DNA of 64,000 nucleotides from Caldalkalibacillus salinus (GCF_016745835.1 NZ_JAERVL010000004.1:310001-374000); one strand, 5' to 3'; shown: positions 37,346 to 47,477, numbered from the stretch's first letter. Notes: generated by a model not told the origin, from the sequence alone. Made by a program: numbers and translations.

Positions 37346-39013
37346 ATGATAAGCGCAAACGTTAGGGCTGAAATCATTCTATTGATGGTGGTGAGCGTGA
37401 TGACTGTTTTTTTTTCGAATGTAGGAGCGCAAGGCAGAGATGATTTAAGGCTTGTCAATGAGCAGACCGTGACGATTAATGCACACTCTCACGATTGGAA
37501 CACCATCGCCTATGATCAGTATAAAATAGTGTCCTATGGCGCGTACCAATACACGGGATATTGGGATAAGCATCATCACTTGAATGTGGCCAGAAGACAT
37601 CTCCCCACGGATAAGGTGGAGACGGTGACTTTTCCTGAACAGGTTAGTGACCCCAGTAATACACATCTAAACGTTGTCGTAGGGATCAGTCCTGAAGACG
37701 GGAGGCTACACCTATCCTTTAACCACCATGGAACGGACACGATTAATTATAGGGTGTCTGATGCAGGTTTTATCACATCTCCACCGGGGTCTATGACGAT
37801 TGATCATTTTAGTGATAATCATAACATCGTTGAGGAGAACCGTATAACTTATCCAAGGTTCTTTAATCATATTGACGATCAGTTACTCTTGATGTTTAGA
37901 CAAGGGCGTTCGGGCGAAGGAGGACAGTATTTATATCAATACGATGCCCACCAAGGGACATGGTCCAAGGTAGGATTGGTTTTTTCAGGTCAAGGTGAGT
38001 GGCAAGGTTCAACGAGCCGTAACGCCTATTTACAAGACCTCATATTTGATACATCTAACCGTCTTCATGCTACATGGGTTTATCGCGAGGAAGCCTATTC
38101 ACACAGCACCAACCATGGCTTGTACTACGCCTATAGTGACGATCAAGGTATGACATGGTATAACAATAACGGAGTACGTATCGCTGATCTTAGTCAAAAC
38201 GATCCTATACGAGTTGATGATAGAGGGATACAGGTCATAGATATCCCGCAAAATTCGTGGATCTTAAACCAAGCGGCCATGACGTTAGATTCGAACAATC
38301 AACCACATTTACTCATGAGTCGCTCCAAAAAAGTGACCAACCATGTGCCGGACACAAACGTTCACTATGTTCACTATTGGCGGTCTGCAGATGGCGCATG
38401 GCATGAAAAATACATCGTAGACACCAAAAATGCGGTCGGTCATGGTCCTCACTGGACTGAAATATTTAACTATAGAGGCGACATCGCAATAGATGAGCAT
38501 GATCATATTTACGTCACGTTGCCCATGCCCAACAACATGCTTTATGCTGCACAGTCAAGTGCGCCCCGGTGGGATGATTGGACCGTTTACGCCTTAACGG
38601 ATGCAGGCGTGACATATGCGGGTCAGAAGTACGATCGTCGGCGTTGGAATGACGAGCAGATTTTGTCTGTCCCTATGACTGTTTTAGGAGGAAAACAAAC
38701 ACAGTATCTGATACGTGATTATATCGTGGGTCAATCTGTTGTCCCTCGAGCCCCTTATTTGAAAAAAGCTTCATATGAATCATACACGGTTACGTTAGAG
38801 TGGCAAGACCGAGCGGGAGCTGAGCGGTATGATATTTACCGTGCAGAAGATGGAAAATTTTTTTCAAAACTGACGACTGTTGGTGCAGAGGCCTTTGGTC
38901 AGTTTGTAGATACCACGGTGAATGATGGCAGGGCGTATACGTATAAATTGAGAGCCATTAATCCTGCGGGAGAAAGTGATGATTCCAATAAGGTGTCGGT
39001 CGAAGCCACATGA
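37346..39013 (+). CDS. secreted BNR_4 beta-propeller protein with FnIII domain, possible polysaccharide lyase
   Basis: 555 residues. A signal peptide (IILLMVVSVMTVFFSNVGAQ) precedes a seven-bladed propeller-like region (residues ~35-450) of the BNR-repeat family PF15892 (HSHDWNTIAYDQYK, QNSWILNQAAMTLDSNNQPHLLM, HGPHWTEIFNYRGDIAIDE), then a fibronectin type III domain (~462-553). Ulvan and related lyases share this fold. The L-rhamnose importer next door makes a rhamnose-rich glycan a likely substrate, by context only. No clear ribosome site precedes the ATG; 37385 is an alternative start but would shorten the signal peptide. Confidence 0.75.
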   Translation: MISANVRAEIILLMVVSVMTVFFSNVGAQGRDDLRLVNEQTVTINAHSHDWNTIAYDQYKIVSYGAYQYTGYWDKHHHLNVARRHLPTDKVETVTFPEQVSDPSNTHLNVVVGISPEDGRLHLSFNHHGTDTINYRVSDAGFITSPPGSMTIDHFSDNHNIVEENRITYPRFFNHIDDQLLLMFRQGRSGEGGQYLYQYDAHQGTWSKVGLVFSGQGEWQGSTSRNAYLQDLIFDTSNRLHATWVYREEAYSHSTNHGLYYAYSDDQGMTWYNNNGVRIADLSQNDPIRVDDRGIQVIDIPQNSWILNQAAMTLDSNNQPHLLMSRSKKVTNHVPDTNVHYVHYWRSADGAWHEKYIVDTKNAVGHGPHWTEIFNYRGDIAIDEHDHIYVTLPMPNNMLYAAQSSAPRWDDWTVYALTDAGVTYAGQKYDRRRWNDEQILSVPMTVLGGKQTQYLIRDYIVGQSVVPRAPYLKKASYESYTVTLEWQDRAGAERYDIYRAEDGKFFSKLTTVGAEAFGQFVDTTVNDGRAYTYKLRAINPAGESDDSNKVSVEAT

Positions 39014-39067
39014 GATGCCTAAAAGAAGATAAGACACGGTATATCAGCGTGATCGTGTCATCCACCT

Positions 39068-39096
39068 AAAGGTGCCGGTAACGGCGCCTTTTTGTT
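39068..39096 (+). terminator. terminator after the beta-propeller gene
   Basis: AAGGtGCCG / CGGCgCCTT-type stem over GTAA, followed by TTTTTG. Confidence 0.8.
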
Positions 39097-39613
39097 TGTG
39101 CCTCTTTTATTATAATAGCTTGCAGCGACGAAAATAAAGAACGCATAAGACCACCAGGAAGGTGAAATGTGTAACTGGCAATATACTTTCATGAAGAGTT
39201 AGTATGGAAGGAAAAAAATAAAGCATAAAAACAAAAATATAAAATGAGCAATAAACAAACGAATAAAAATATAAACAAATTAAATTAAAATAAAAATATA
39301 GAAAAAACAAAAACAAAATGCTATACTTTGATTGTGAAAATATTTTCTGAAAATAAAGACTAGAGAGAACGAATGTGACTATGGGCAGGATAAGGGTTCC
39401 GTCCCCTCTTAATGAACATTGTTATGATAGCGCTATCATATAAAGGCATTAATACAATGCTTAACCTAAGTTGCCTAAGATCAGGTCGATAGGGAGGTTT
39501 AATCCGTTTTTGTTGACTTTAGTAAACATGAGGACGCATGATTTCGTATTCATCTGTAAAGTCGTATAGCATCCGTTGAGAAGATCGCTTTTACCAAGAT
39601 AGGGGGGAGTAGA
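39097..39613. other. 517-bp leader of the rhamnose operon
   Basis: No gene. 39210-39320 is strongly A-biased on the plus strand (runs of A in phase with T-poor sequence), possibly bent DNA or an upstream promoter element. A perfect cre-like palindrome sits at 39423-39440 and a TACAAT at 39453. Confidence 0.6.
39423..39440. promoter_or_regulatory. 18-bp perfect palindrome matching the cre consensus
   Basis: TATGATAGCGCTATCATA is perfectly self-complementary. Its inner 16 bases satisfy the CcpA cre consensus WTGNNARCGNWWWCAW at every position. It could serve CcpA or a dedicated LacI-type regulator. Confidence 0.7.
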
Positions 39614-41122
39614 GTGTCTGACGACATACTAGAATTGAAAGGGGTTACAAAGGAGTTTCCCGGTGTTAAGGCCATTGACAACGTTCATTTCCAACTTAAG
39701 CAAGGTGAAATTCATGCTTTAATGGGTGAAAACGGCGCTGGGAAATCGACATTTATCAAAATCATGACGGGCGTACATACCCCAAACGAAGGTGACATGT
39801 ATCTTAACGGTAAGAAAATGAGATTCTCTAACACCAACGAGGCCCAGGAAATGGGGATTGCCGCGATTTATCAGCACGTCACGAGTTATCCTCATTTAAG
39901 TGTGACAGAGAACATTTTTATGGGCCATGAAAAGATACACAAATGGACCAGACGTTTACTGTGGAAAGACATGCACGCAGAAGCTAAAAACTTACTACGA
40001 CAATTAGGCTCTCAAATCGACCCGAAGACGAAGATGGAAGCGCTCAGTGTAGCTGAACAGCAGATCGTGGAAATAGCTAAGGCCATCTCCACCAAGGCCA
40101 AGATAATCATTATGGACGAGCCAACCGCCGCCTTAACAGCGAGGGAGAGTGAACAGCTATACAACATCACAGAGCATTTAAGAGACCAAGGCACATCCAT
40201 CATACTGATTTCTCACCGGTTTGAGGACATGTATCGTCTTGCGAGTAGAGTGACTGTGTTGAGAGACGGCCAGTATATGGGTACGTGGCGGGTAGATGAG
40301 ATCACCAATGAAGATCTTATTGTGGCTATGGTTGGACGTAAGGTTGATCAGTTGTTTCCCGAAAAAAACGAGCAGGTCGGAAAAGAATTACTCAGGGTAG
40401 AAGGATTGAGTAAAACCGGCTATTTCGCTGATGTGTCCTTTACCGTCCACAAAGGTGAAGTATTGGGGATAACGGGATTAGTAGGGGCTAAGAGAACGGA
40501 AGTTTGTCAGGCATTGTTTGGCATCATCCCCTTTGATGAGGGCAGCATTTACCTTGAAGGAGAAGAAGTGAACATTCATGAACCTCAGGACGCGATGGAC
40601 TTAGGCATCGGTTATTTACCTGAAGATAGACAACAGCAGGGATTAGTGCTTCAGTGGGAGATCGGTCGTAACATTACCTTGCCTACACTGCATAAGTACA
40701 CCCACAAAGGATGGTTGAACGAGAAGAAAGAAGCAGAGGTTGCCAAAGCGTTGGCTGAAAAGGTGAATGTCAAAGCCAATAGTATATTTGATTTAGTGAG
40801 CTCATTATCGGGTGGTAATCAGCAAAAGGTGGTCGTCGCCAAGCTTTTAACAGCTGACCTAAAAGTGATTATTTTAGACGAACCGACCAAAGGCGTCGAT
40901 GTAGGAGCTAAGGCAACGATATATGAATTGATACATGTACTCGCTTCACAGGGTTATGGGGTGATTATGGTCTCTTCTGAAATGCCTGAAGTACTAGGGA
41001 TGAGCGATAGAATTGTCGTCATGCGTGAAGGCAGAGTGACGCGAACGTTTCATAGGCATGAGGCCACACAGGAATCTATATTGGAGGCTTCTATGGATAG
41101 CGTCTCTAATCATGTAATCTAG
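39614..41122 (+). CDS. rhaT: rhamnose ABC transporter ATP-binding protein
   Basis: 502 residues, two fused ATPase halves. Half 1: GENGAGKST Walker A and DEPTAAL Walker B. Half 2: degenerate Walker A GLVGAKRTE (family usually GAGRTE), LSGGNQQKVVVAK signature and DEPTKGVDVGAK. This is the CUT2 class (RbsA/RhaT). It energises the two permeases and RhaS-like binding protein downstream. GTG start follows GGGGGGAG. Confidence 0.92.
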   Translation: MSDDILELKGVTKEFPGVKAIDNVHFQLKQGEIHALMGENGAGKSTFIKIMTGVHTPNEGDMYLNGKKMRFSNTNEAQEMGIAAIYQHVTSYPHLSVTENIFMGHEKIHKWTRRLLWKDMHAEAKNLLRQLGSQIDPKTKMEALSVAEQQIVEIAKAISTKAKIIIMDEPTAALTARESEQLYNITEHLRDQGTSIILISHRFEDMYRLASRVTVLRDGQYMGTWRVDEITNEDLIVAMVGRKVDQLFPEKNEQVGKELLRVEGLSKTGYFADVSFTVHKGEVLGITGLVGAKRTEVCQALFGIIPFDEGSIYLEGEEVNIHEPQDAMDLGIGYLPEDRQQQGLVLQWEIGRNITLPTLHKYTHKGWLNEKKEAEVAKALAEKVNVKANSIFDLVSSLSGGNQQKVVVAKLLTADLKVIILDEPTKGVDVGAKATIYELIHVLASQGYGVIMVSSEMPEVLGMSDRIVVMREGRVTRTFHRHEATQESILEASMDSVSNHVI

Positions 41123-41144
41123 GTTTAGAAGGTGAGGACCATTT

Positions 41145-42170
41145 ATGGCTGAAAAAGCATTTGTGACAGATCAGGTTGAAGCAAAAGCACCAATAGGCGT
41201 GAATATTGCTAGATTCAGAGAATTAGGGTTGTTAGGCTTTATCGTCCTATTATGTTTGTTTATTCAACTCCAAAATCCAAGTTTTCTCACACCGGGTAAT
41301 ATGGAGAGTGTCCTAAAGAATACGTCCATACTAGCCATATTAGCGATGGGTATGATGCTTGTCATTGTGACCCGTGGGATCGACTTATCCATCGGGGCGA
41401 CGCTAGCCTTATCGGGTATGATCGCAGCTCAAACCGTCAGCACTTATCCCCATCTCAATCCCTTTATCGCCTTGTTGTTAGGAACAGGGATCGGACTCAT
41501 ATGCGGAAGTATACTGGGTTTGCTGGTCTCAAAGGGCGGTATTTTACCCATTATTGCCACACTAGGAATGATGAATGTATACAGGGGACTTACGTTTACG
41601 GTCAGTGACGGTTCTTGGGTCAGTGCCCATCAAATGCCAGACAGTTTTAAACATATCGCAGCAGGTTCCATCTTAGGTCTGAATCATTTGGTGCTATTCG
41701 CTGTGGTGATCATGGTCGGTGCTTATTATTTTATTAATCATACACGGACCGGTATACAGATTTATGCTGTAGGGAGTAACCCTGAATCAGCCAGGATAAG
41801 TGGTATTAACAAAGACCGTATTCTATTTCTCGTCTATAGCTTAATGGGATCACTAGCTGGGTTATCAGGTGTCTTGTGGGTATCAAGGTTTGCTTCAGCT
41901 CAGAACGACACGGCTATGGGCTACGAGCTTACTGTTATTGCTGCCTGTGTACTAGGAGGGGTGAGTATTGCTGGTGGTGTAGGAAAGCTCTCCGGTGTGA
42001 TCCTTGGGGCGCTCCTACTCGGTATCTTAAATAATGCATTGCCGTTAATCGGTGTCTCTCCGTTTTGGCAAACAGCCATACAAGGGGCTATTATTCTCAT
42101 TGCCATTCTAGTCAATGTCCTAGTGAGAAGAGGGATCGAACGGAACAATCTCTTGAGGAGGCCAATATAG
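41145..42170 (+). CDS. rhaP: rhamnose ABC permease RhaP-like
   Basis: 341 residues, ~9-10 membrane helices, CUT2 family (BPD_transp_2). GIDLSIGATLALSGM and YAVGSNPESARISGI are family landmarks. Pairs with the next permease as a heterodimer, the rule in rhamnose systems and unlike homodimeric ribose systems. Its stop TAG overlaps the next possible start. Confidence 0.9.
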   Translation: MAEKAFVTDQVEAKAPIGVNIARFRELGLLGFIVLLCLFIQLQNPSFLTPGNMESVLKNTSILAILAMGMMLVIVTRGIDLSIGATLALSGMIAAQTVSTYPHLNPFIALLLGTGIGLICGSILGLLVSKGGILPIIATLGMMNVYRGLTFTVSDGSWVSAHQMPDSFKHIAAGSILGLNHLVLFAVVIMVGAYYFINHTRTGIQIYAVGSNPESARISGINKDRILFLVYSLMGSLAGLSGVLWVSRFASAQNDTAMGYELTVIAACVLGGVSIAGGVGKLSGVILGALLLGILNNALPLIGVSPFWQTAIQGAIILIAILVNVLVRRGIERNNLLRRPI

Positions 42171-42172
42171 TG

Positions 42173-43162
42173 ATGGAGCCACGCGTGATGACGGATACAC
42201 AACCGTTTACTTGGAAAAAATTCTTCTTCAAATGGGAGTGGATGTTAGTCCTCGTCCTCATTGCCATCAATATGATCAACGCGAGTTTATCTGTCCATTA
42301 TTTAAACATACTTAACTTACGTGATGCGACGGCCATCTTTCTGGATAAAGCGTTTATTGTCTTACCAATGGTCTTCATCATGATCTTACGGGACATTGAT
42401 ATTTCCGTCGGCTCAACAGTGGCCTTATCTTCCGTGCTGATGGCCTACTCTTACAGCTTAGGCATGCCGATGGAGGTCGCTATCTTCATTTGTTTGGGTG
42501 TGGGGACACTGTGTGGCTTCATTAATGGATGGTTGATCGTCAAGTTTAAAGAGCTATCCGCCGTCATTGTCACGCTCATTACGATGATATTGTACCGGGG
42601 CATCGCCTATATCATATTAGAAGACCAAGCGATTGGTGGTTTTCCCCAATGGTTTAGCTCGTTCGGCTGGGGGTATATCGGTGGTGTCCCTATTATTCTA
42701 GTGGCTTTTACTATTTGCGCTGTCATATTCGCTTTGTTGCTACACAAGACCATTTTTGGTCGACACGTCTACGCCATTGGGCATAATCCAACAGCCGCAC
42801 GCTATTCCGGGATTAAAGTAGATAAGATCAAACTGATCATTTATACCGTTACCGGTTTGATGGCGGCTATGACAGCTATCTTCCTCACATCAAAGATGGG
42901 GAGTACGCGACCAAACATTGCCTTGATGTACGAGTTAGAAGTAATCGCGATGGTCGTATTAGGGGGCATCAGTACGAATGGGGGTAAAGGAAGAATGGCT
43001 GGGGCCATGCTTGCCATTTTCATCGTGGGTTTGCTTCAGTATGGACTTGGTCTTATGAATGTCAACGCCCAATCACAGCTCATTATCATCGGGTTGCTAC
43101 TCGTGGTTGCAGTATTAGTCACTCAGTTGAGGTTTAAAGGCAAGAGATCAATACCTAACTAA
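42173..43162 (+). CDS. rhaQ: rhamnose ABC permease RhaQ-like
   Basis: 330 residues, CUT2 permease with DIDISVGSTVALSSV and YAIGHNPTAARYSGI. Second half of the RhaPQ heterodimer. GAGGAGG lies 12 bases before ATG 42173 and 9 before an in-frame GTG at 42170; either start is possible. Confidence 0.9.
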   Translation: MEPRVMTDTQPFTWKKFFFKWEWMLVLVLIAINMINASLSVHYLNILNLRDATAIFLDKAFIVLPMVFIMILRDIDISVGSTVALSSVLMAYSYSLGMPMEVAIFICLGVGTLCGFINGWLIVKFKELSAVIVTLITMILYRGIAYIILEDQAIGGFPQWFSSFGWGYIGGVPIILVAFTICAVIFALLLHKTIFGRHVYAIGHNPTAARYSGIKVDKIKLIIYTVTGLMAAMTAIFLTSKMGSTRPNIALMYELEVIAMVVLGGISTNGGKGRMAGAMLAIFIVGLLQYGLGLMNVNAQSQLIIIGLLLVVAVLVTQLRFKGKRSIPN

Positions 43163-43209
43163 AACTAAAGGTTTTAACTATGTTTATTACACTCATGGGG
43201 GGATAAAAG

Positions 43210-44238
43210 ATGAAAAGGAAAATCACAGTGAGTATGATGCTGTTCTTCGTCGTGGTTTTATCAACTGCTTGTGGATCTGCACCGACTGATACAGCGGGGG
43301 ATGGAGATGAGAAGAGGTTTGCCATCGTTTTTAAAAATACTGGTAACCCATACGGAGAGAAGCTAATGGAAGGGTTTCAAGAGGCAATAGAAGAACTGGG
43401 TTACGAAGCGATCCTAAGAGCACCTGATCAGCCAACGGCAGAAGGACAAATTCAAATCATTGAGGAGTTAATTGCTCAAAATGTAGATGCGATTGCCATT
43501 TCGGCGAATGATGCAGATGCACTACAACCAGCCCTACAAAAAGCCATGAATAGAGGGATTAAGGTCCTTTCTCTAGATTCAGCTGTCAACTCGGAGAGTC
43601 GTATGGTCCATATTAACCAAGCGGATCCTGAGCGAGTGGGACGCATCCAAATCGAAGCGATATCTGAAATGATCGGTGGAGAAGGACAAATTGCTGTCCT
43701 CAGTGCAACGTCCCAAGCAGCCAATCAGAATCTATGGATTGAGTGGATGCAAGAAGAATTGAAAGAACCAGAGTATGAGAATATGGAATTAGTACGTGTT
43801 GCTTACGGCGATGATTTGCGGGATAAGAGTGTGTCAGAAACAGAAGCGCTTCTGCAATCATATCCCAACTTAAAAGGGATTATTGCCCCAACGACGGTGG
43901 CAATAGCAGCGGCAGGACGTGTATTAACGGAAAATGAACTTCAAGGAGAAGTCGAATTAACAGGTCTAGGTTTACCAAGTGAAATGGCAGAGTACATTGA
44001 AAATGGTGTATGTCAGTGGATGTACTTATGGAATCCGATTGATGTCGGGTATCTAACCGGCTATGCTGCTCACGCGTTAGTAGAAGAGACGATCACCGGG
44101 GAGACTGGAGAGTCGTTTGATGCGGGAAGGCTAGGGAGCAAAGAAATCGTTGAAGATGGAGACGGAACCGAAATTATGTTAGGAGATCCGTTCAGATTTG
44201 ATGCCGATAACATTGATGAGTGGAAAGAAGTCTATTAG
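43210..44238 (+). CDS. rhaS: rhamnose-binding lipoprotein RhaS-like
   Basis: 342 residues, lipobox signal (VLSTACGSA) and the periplasmic-binding-protein type I fold (FKNTGNPYGEKLMEGFQEA, AISANDADALQPAL, GLGLPSEMAEY). MYLWNPIDVGYLTGYAA is the segment I associate with RhaS. Final transporter gene, followed by the rhamnose mutarotase. Confidence 0.88.
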   Translation: MKRKITVSMMLFFVVVLSTACGSAPTDTAGDGDEKRFAIVFKNTGNPYGEKLMEGFQEAIEELGYEAILRAPDQPTAEGQIQIIEELIAQNVDAIAISANDADALQPALQKAMNRGIKVLSLDSAVNSESRMVHINQADPERVGRIQIEAISEMIGGEGQIAVLSATSQAANQNLWIEWMQEELKEPEYENMELVRVAYGDDLRDKSVSETEALLQSYPNLKGIIAPTTVAIAAAGRVLTENELQGEVELTGLGLPSEMAEYIENGVCQWMYLWNPIDVGYLTGYAAHALVEETITGETGESFDAGRLGSKEIVEDGDGTEIMLGDPFRFDADNIDEWKEVY

Positions 44239-44406
44239 TCCATACAGCAAACATACGCTAGAGCAAGTATATGAAAAGATATCATTCATTGGATGTATTC
44301 ATTAGGATGAACTCAATCTAAATCGGTTTAAGAACGTGATAGCTATATAACCGCGTTTCGTGTTGCTAAGAGAAGATAAGGAAGGATTACTAAGGAGGTC
44401 AATATT

Positions 44407-44733
44407 ATGGAGCAAAGTCATAAGTATGCTTGGACGTGGACCATTAAGGAGGAGTACCTTGATGAGTATGTTCAGCTGCACATGAACCCGTGGCCAGAAG
44501 TATTAGAGGAGCACAGTAAAGCAGGAATCAAAAATTACTCTATATTTCAAAACGGGCACCAATTTTTTTATTGTTTTGAGTGTGATGATGTCGAAGCAGC
44601 CTTCGATTATATAGCAAAAAGTGAAACGTGTCAGCAGTGGAACGCGCTAACGTCTAAAATGGTCGAAGGATCCTTCGATTTTAATGAGGATGAGCCGATT
44701 AAGCCCATGCGTGAGGTCTTTTATCTTAAGTAA
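44407..44733 (+). CDS. rhaM: L-rhamnose mutarotase
   Basis: 108 residues of the RhaM/YiiL (DUF718) family: AWTWTIKEEYLDEYVQLHMNPWPEVLEEHSKAGI, KNYSIFQNGHQFFYCFE and the final EVFYLK strand. It interconverts alpha and beta L-rhamnose, and its presence identifies the transporter substrate as L-rhamnose. GGAGGT precedes ATG. rhaA, rhaB and rhaD are not in the window. Confidence 0.93.
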   Translation: MEQSHKYAWTWTIKEEYLDEYVQLHMNPWPEVLEEHSKAGIKNYSIFQNGHQFFYCFECDDVEAAFDYIAKSETCQQWNALTSKMVEGSFDFNEDEPIKPMREVFYLK

Positions 44734-44988
44734 TCATTGAATATCAATGTTTGATTGATGATAGGTCATGACCCATAAAGCTTTCTACTTTCAAATGTGA
44801 TCCACGTTGGTCAATCTATTAAACAAATGACTTTCTATTAACTTTAGATACAAACCACTTTCTCTGCTACAATGGAGAAGGTGGTTTTGTTATTTCTATG
44901 GAAGCATTAATAGGGAAATAAAACGTTAATAGAAATAAAAGCATTAATGGAAAAGAAAAGAAATAAACATGTAAAGTGTGGGTTATGA

Positions 44989-45903
44989 ATGAATACACAA
45001 ACGAGATGGATAGGATTTGTATTGGTCCTGTTAGGGGCATCTTTTTGGGGTATAGGTGGAACAGTGGCGCAGCGACTATTTCAGGGAGAGGGCATCTCAG
45101 TAGACTGGCTCGTATCCGTAAGGTTGTTAGTGGCCGGGTTAATCATGATCATCATCGCATTGTTAACTCATAGTAATGCTCATGTTTTTCACATATGGAA
45201 AGATAAAAGGGCCGTAAAGAAACTGGTTATTTTTGGTCTATGCGGTATGCTAGCCGTGCAGTATACGTATATGGCATCGATTAGCTTAGGGAATGCTGCC
45301 GTGGCCACACTATTGCAGTATTTAGCACCCGTTTTTATTATTTTTTATCTCATCATAACAAAAGTGAGTAAGCTAAAATTTAGGGAAATCTTAGCCGTAT
45401 CACTCGCCCTAACAGGGACGTTCTTTCTACTCACGAACGGGTCCGTAGACACTTTATCCGTTCCTTTTTCGGCTGTGGTATGGGGTGTGTTATCAGGAGT
45501 GGCACTCGCTTTCTATACGCTTTATGCGGGGCAGCTTCTAGATGAGTGGGGTTCCCTCAACGTGATCGGATGGGCCATGATCATTGGTGGCACAGTATTA
45601 GGTGTTTTCCATCAACCGTGGGATGTGGACATGAGTGGGTGGACGCTGGAGACACTCATCTACTTGTTCTTTGTCGTTATCTTTGGGACGATGATTGCCT
45701 TTTGGTTTTACCTCGAAAGTTTAAAGTATCTAAAGCCACAAGAGACAAGTTTACTTGGGAGTGTAGAGCCTCTTGCCGCTATATGGTTACAAATCCCGTT
45801 TGGAGCTTTTCAAATGCTAGGGGCAGGCTTGATCCTGTTCATGGTTATTTACTTATCTATTGCCGAAGATAAGTCAGAGGTCGCTCATATAGAGACCCAA
45901 TAA
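44989..45903 (+). CDS. DMT-superfamily (EamA) transporter
   Basis: 304 residues, ten membrane helices in two EamA repeats (LVLLGASFWGIGGTVAQRLF in the first, LGSVEPLAAIWLQIPFG in the second). Substrate unknown; members export amino acids and metabolites. No good ribosome site precedes the ATG. It stands between the rhamnose operon and the sigma-54 regulator. Confidence 0.87.
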   Translation: MNTQTRWIGFVLVLLGASFWGIGGTVAQRLFQGEGISVDWLVSVRLLVAGLIMIIIALLTHSNAHVFHIWKDKRAVKKLVIFGLCGMLAVQYTYMASISLGNAAVATLLQYLAPVFIIFYLIITKVSKLKFREILAVSLALTGTFFLLTNGSVDTLSVPFSAVVWGVLSGVALAFYTLYAGQLLDEWGSLNVIGWAMIIGGTVLGVFHQPWDVDMSGWTLETLIYLFFVVIFGTMIAFWFYLESLKYLKPQETSLLGSVEPLAAIWLQIPFGAFQMLGAGLILFMVIYLSIAEDKSEVAHIETQ

Positions 45904-45955
45904 TTTAGGACCTCTGCTTCTGGTACTTAGAATACATGTTAAACTAAACATGAAC

Positions 45956-45971
45956 ATGAAAGCGCTTAAAC
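45956..45971. promoter_or_regulatory. possible cre site before the sigma-54 activator
   Basis: ATGAAAGCGCTTAAAC fits the cre consensus except at two positions. Carbon control of a ketone-body regulator would make sense, but the match is imperfect. Confidence 0.4.
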
Positions 45972-46017
45972 GTTAATAAGATAAGCATAAAGTCATAATG
46001 GATGGGGGTGTCATAAA

Positions 46018-47445
46018 TTGCTCGTGATGAAAGATGTTTTTAAAGAGGACATATTAGAAACTATTTTTGAGCATATTCATCAATGCATCGTCATCGTAGA
46101 CAGTGAAGGGTATATTACGTACATGAATCATAGCTATTGTCGCTTTCTAGAGGTAGACAAAAGCGATGTTAAAGGGAAACATGTGACAGACGTGATAGAA
46201 AATACGAGAATGCATATCGTTGCCAAGACGGGAAAGGAAGAGCATGCAGACCTTCAGCACATTAAAGGAAACTATATGATTGCCAACCGCATTCCATTGC
46301 GTTCCAACGGTCAAGTGGTCGGTGCCTTGGGCATGGTCCTTTATCGCGACACGGAGGAATGGAAACAGATGAACAGTCATATTAAGGATCTTTTATCTGA
46401 GATGAAGAAATATCGCGATCCGGTGAATGGCACACATATAGCGAAATATTATCTGCATGACATCGTGGGCATCTCGTCTAAGATTAACCAACTGAAGCAT
46501 CGTATCAAAAAAGTAGCGACAAGTGATGTGTCTGTGCTCATTAGGGGAGAAAGCGGCACTGGGAAGGAACTTATTGCACATAGTATACACAATTTAAGCG
46601 AGCGGAGTCATCAGCCTTTTATAAAAGTCAACTGTGCTGCCATACCAGAGCAATTACTAGAATCAGAGCTTTTTGGCTACCAGGAAGGTGCCTTTACAGG
46701 GGCAAAAAAAGGCGGTAAACAAGGCAAGTTTCAGCTTGCGGATGGCGGAACCCTTTTTTTAGATGAGATAGGAGACATGCCCTTAAGTGCCCAGGTCAAG
46801 ATCCTAAGAGTCTTACAGGAGGGGGAAGTTGAAGCTTTAGGGAGTGTAGAAGCCCAGAAAGTGGACGTACGCTTGATTGCAGCAACCAATCAGCCACTGG
46901 AAAAGCGAATAGCCGAACAGCGCTTCAGGGAAGACCTATTCTATCGTATCAACGTTGTACCATTGCATAGTCCGCCTTTGAGAGAGCGCACTGAAGATCT
47001 TCGACTGTTATGCAAGTATTTTCTATATAAGGTAACGGAGCGTATAGGGAAGCGGGTGGTTGATTTTACAGCGGACGTGTATCAGCTTTTTTCCATGTAT
47101 CATTGGCCTGGTAATATTAGAGAACTAGAGAATGTGATAGAGTCAGCGGTCCATTTAACTCATAAGGACGTTATTGAAATAGAGGATATACCGGTTCATC
47201 TTAAACAAAATTTCACACACGGGAGCCAAGCTTACAGTTTAAAAAACGTGCTTGAACATACAGAAAAACGAGAGCTTGAGAAAGCCTTGCAGAAGTGTAA
47301 TGGGAACAAAATAGAAGCAGCTAAATTACTTAAAATAGGCAAATCGAGTATGTATGACAAACTCAAAAAGTATGAGTTGAATGAGTCTAAACATTCGGAA
47401 AATAATTCCGCAAATCCGGAAACCCTGTTTCCTAACAAAATGTAA
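46018..47445 (+). CDS. PAS-containing sigma-54-dependent transcriptional activator
   Basis: 475 residues: PAS domain (~14-115), AAA+ domain with Walker A GESGTGKE (177-184), the sigma-54 contact loop GAFTGA (224-229), Walker [11 protein letters not shown], and a Fis-type helix-turn-helix near 432-455 ([22 protein letters not shown]). It opens complexes of SigL holoenzyme. The -24/-12 promoter 150 bases downstream identifies its target as the hydroxybutyrate operon. TTG at 46018 lies 7 bases after GGGGGTG; an in-frame ATG at 46027 is an alternative. Confidence 0.92.
   Translation: MLVMKDVFKEDILETIFEHIHQCIVIVDSEGYITYMNHSYCRFLEVDKSDVKGKHVTDVIENTRMHIVAKTGKEEHADLQHIKGNYMIANRIPLRSNGQVVGALGMVLYRDTEEWKQMNSHIKDLLSEMKKYRDPVNGTHIAKYYLHDIVGISSKINQLKHRIKKVATSDVSVLIRGESGTGKELIAHSIHNLSERSHQPFIKVNCAAIPEQLLESELFGYQEGAFTGAKKGGKQGKFQLADGGTLFLDEIGDMPLSAQVKILRVLQEGEVEALGSVEAQKVDVRLIAATNQPLEKRIAEQRFREDLFYRINVVPLHSPPLRERTEDLRLLCKYFLYKVTERIGKRVVDFTADVYQLFSMYHWPGNIRELENVIESAVHLTHKDVIEIEDIPVHLKQNFTHGSQAYSLKNVLEHTEKRELEKALQKCNGNKIEAAKLLKIGKSSMYDKLKKYELNESKHSENNSANPETLFPNKM
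47396..47421. promoter_or_regulatory. candidate activator-binding inverted repeats
   Basis: CGGAAaataaTTCCG is a perfect inverted repeat, immediately followed by another half-site pair TTCCG-N5-CCGGAA. They lie about 190 bp upstream of the sigma-54 promoter, inside the regulator's own last codons, a normal distance for an upstream activating sequence. Confidence 0.5.
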
Positions 47446-47477
47446 GGGCTTACAATAAACATTTAAATATGGCCAAC

